From Candidatus Zixiibacteriota bacterium (GTDB lineage: Bacteria > Zixibacteria > MSB-5A5 > CAIYYT01), in the NCBI GenBank assembly GCA_023134875.1, contig JAGLUH010000330.1, positions 1-6,181 of the forward strand: a DNA stretch of 6,181 bases, in the 5' to 3' direction. The notes below the pieces were generated by a model. That model searched no databases, was not told where the DNA came from, and saw only the letters and a list, made by a program, of their open reading frames with translations. This document shows positions 6,172-6,181 of this stretch, in pieces (position 1 is the stretch's first letter; each line of letters starts with the position of its first letter). The position numbers and the translations under genes are program-made.

Positions 6172-6181
6172 ACCCCTGTTT
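6156..6181. other. Hairpin-like sequence resembling an insertion-sequence end
   Basis: CAGGG (6156-6160) and CCCTG (6174-6178) are inverted; the adjoining CTT and AAG around GTTG extend the hairpin, leaving a 3-base bulge. T residues follow to the window edge. From memory, ends containing GGCTTGTTGAA are common in some insertion-sequence families, but the rest of any element lies outside the window. A terminator for a gene beyond the edge is the alternative. Confidence 0.3.

Noticed and set aside
6063..6181. A clear sigma70 promoter for the minus-strand operon
   Set aside because: Candidate hexamers such as TTGCAA and TTATCT have poor spacing or fall too close to the start codon, so no promoter was called.

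Overview
The window is bacterial chromosomal DNA of intermediate G+C. It has no rRNA, tRNA, CRISPR array or intact transposase gene. The organism cannot be fixed from the sequence. The large plus-strand protein (kinase, one membrane segment, TolB-like domain, TPR array) is an architecture I associate from memory with Acidobacteria, Zixibacteria and other FCB-group or environmental lineages, so a soil, sediment or groundwater bacterium is a reasonable inference and no more.

Layout: two transcription units converge. On the plus strand, bases 1-2568 carry a 5'-truncated membrane Ser/Thr kinase with about ten TPR-like repeats. After a 91-base gap comes a 111-residue cupredoxin-like protein (2660-2995) that lacks the copper ligands, then a strong hairpin terminator (3054-3085) that could work in both directions. 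Bases 3086-3286 hold no convincing gene.

On the minus strand, bases 6053 down to 3287 form a tight three-gene operon. In transcription order these are: a PD-(D/E)XK nuclease-like protein whose putative catalytic core is split by a winged-helix segment; a soluble Hanks-type kinase without a glycine-rich loop; and a 399-residue protein I do not recognise, which has a repeated strand/helix pattern suggesting an alpha/beta barrel. The genes overlap by 16 and 4 bases, and the two downstream genes have strong Shine-Dalgarno sites lying inside the gene before them. This points to translational coupling and a shared function.

Upstream of the operon (6063-6181) are a small palindrome against the start region and two copies of a 13-base repeat. 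The second copy sits in a hairpin-like sequence at the window edge that resembles the end of an insertion sequence.

The operon is the best candidate for an undescribed system. A DNA-binding or nuclease-like protein, a kinase and an unknown possible enzyme would fit a phosphorylation-controlled defence or DNA-processing module. That role is inferred from gene content and packing, with no direct proof in the sequence.
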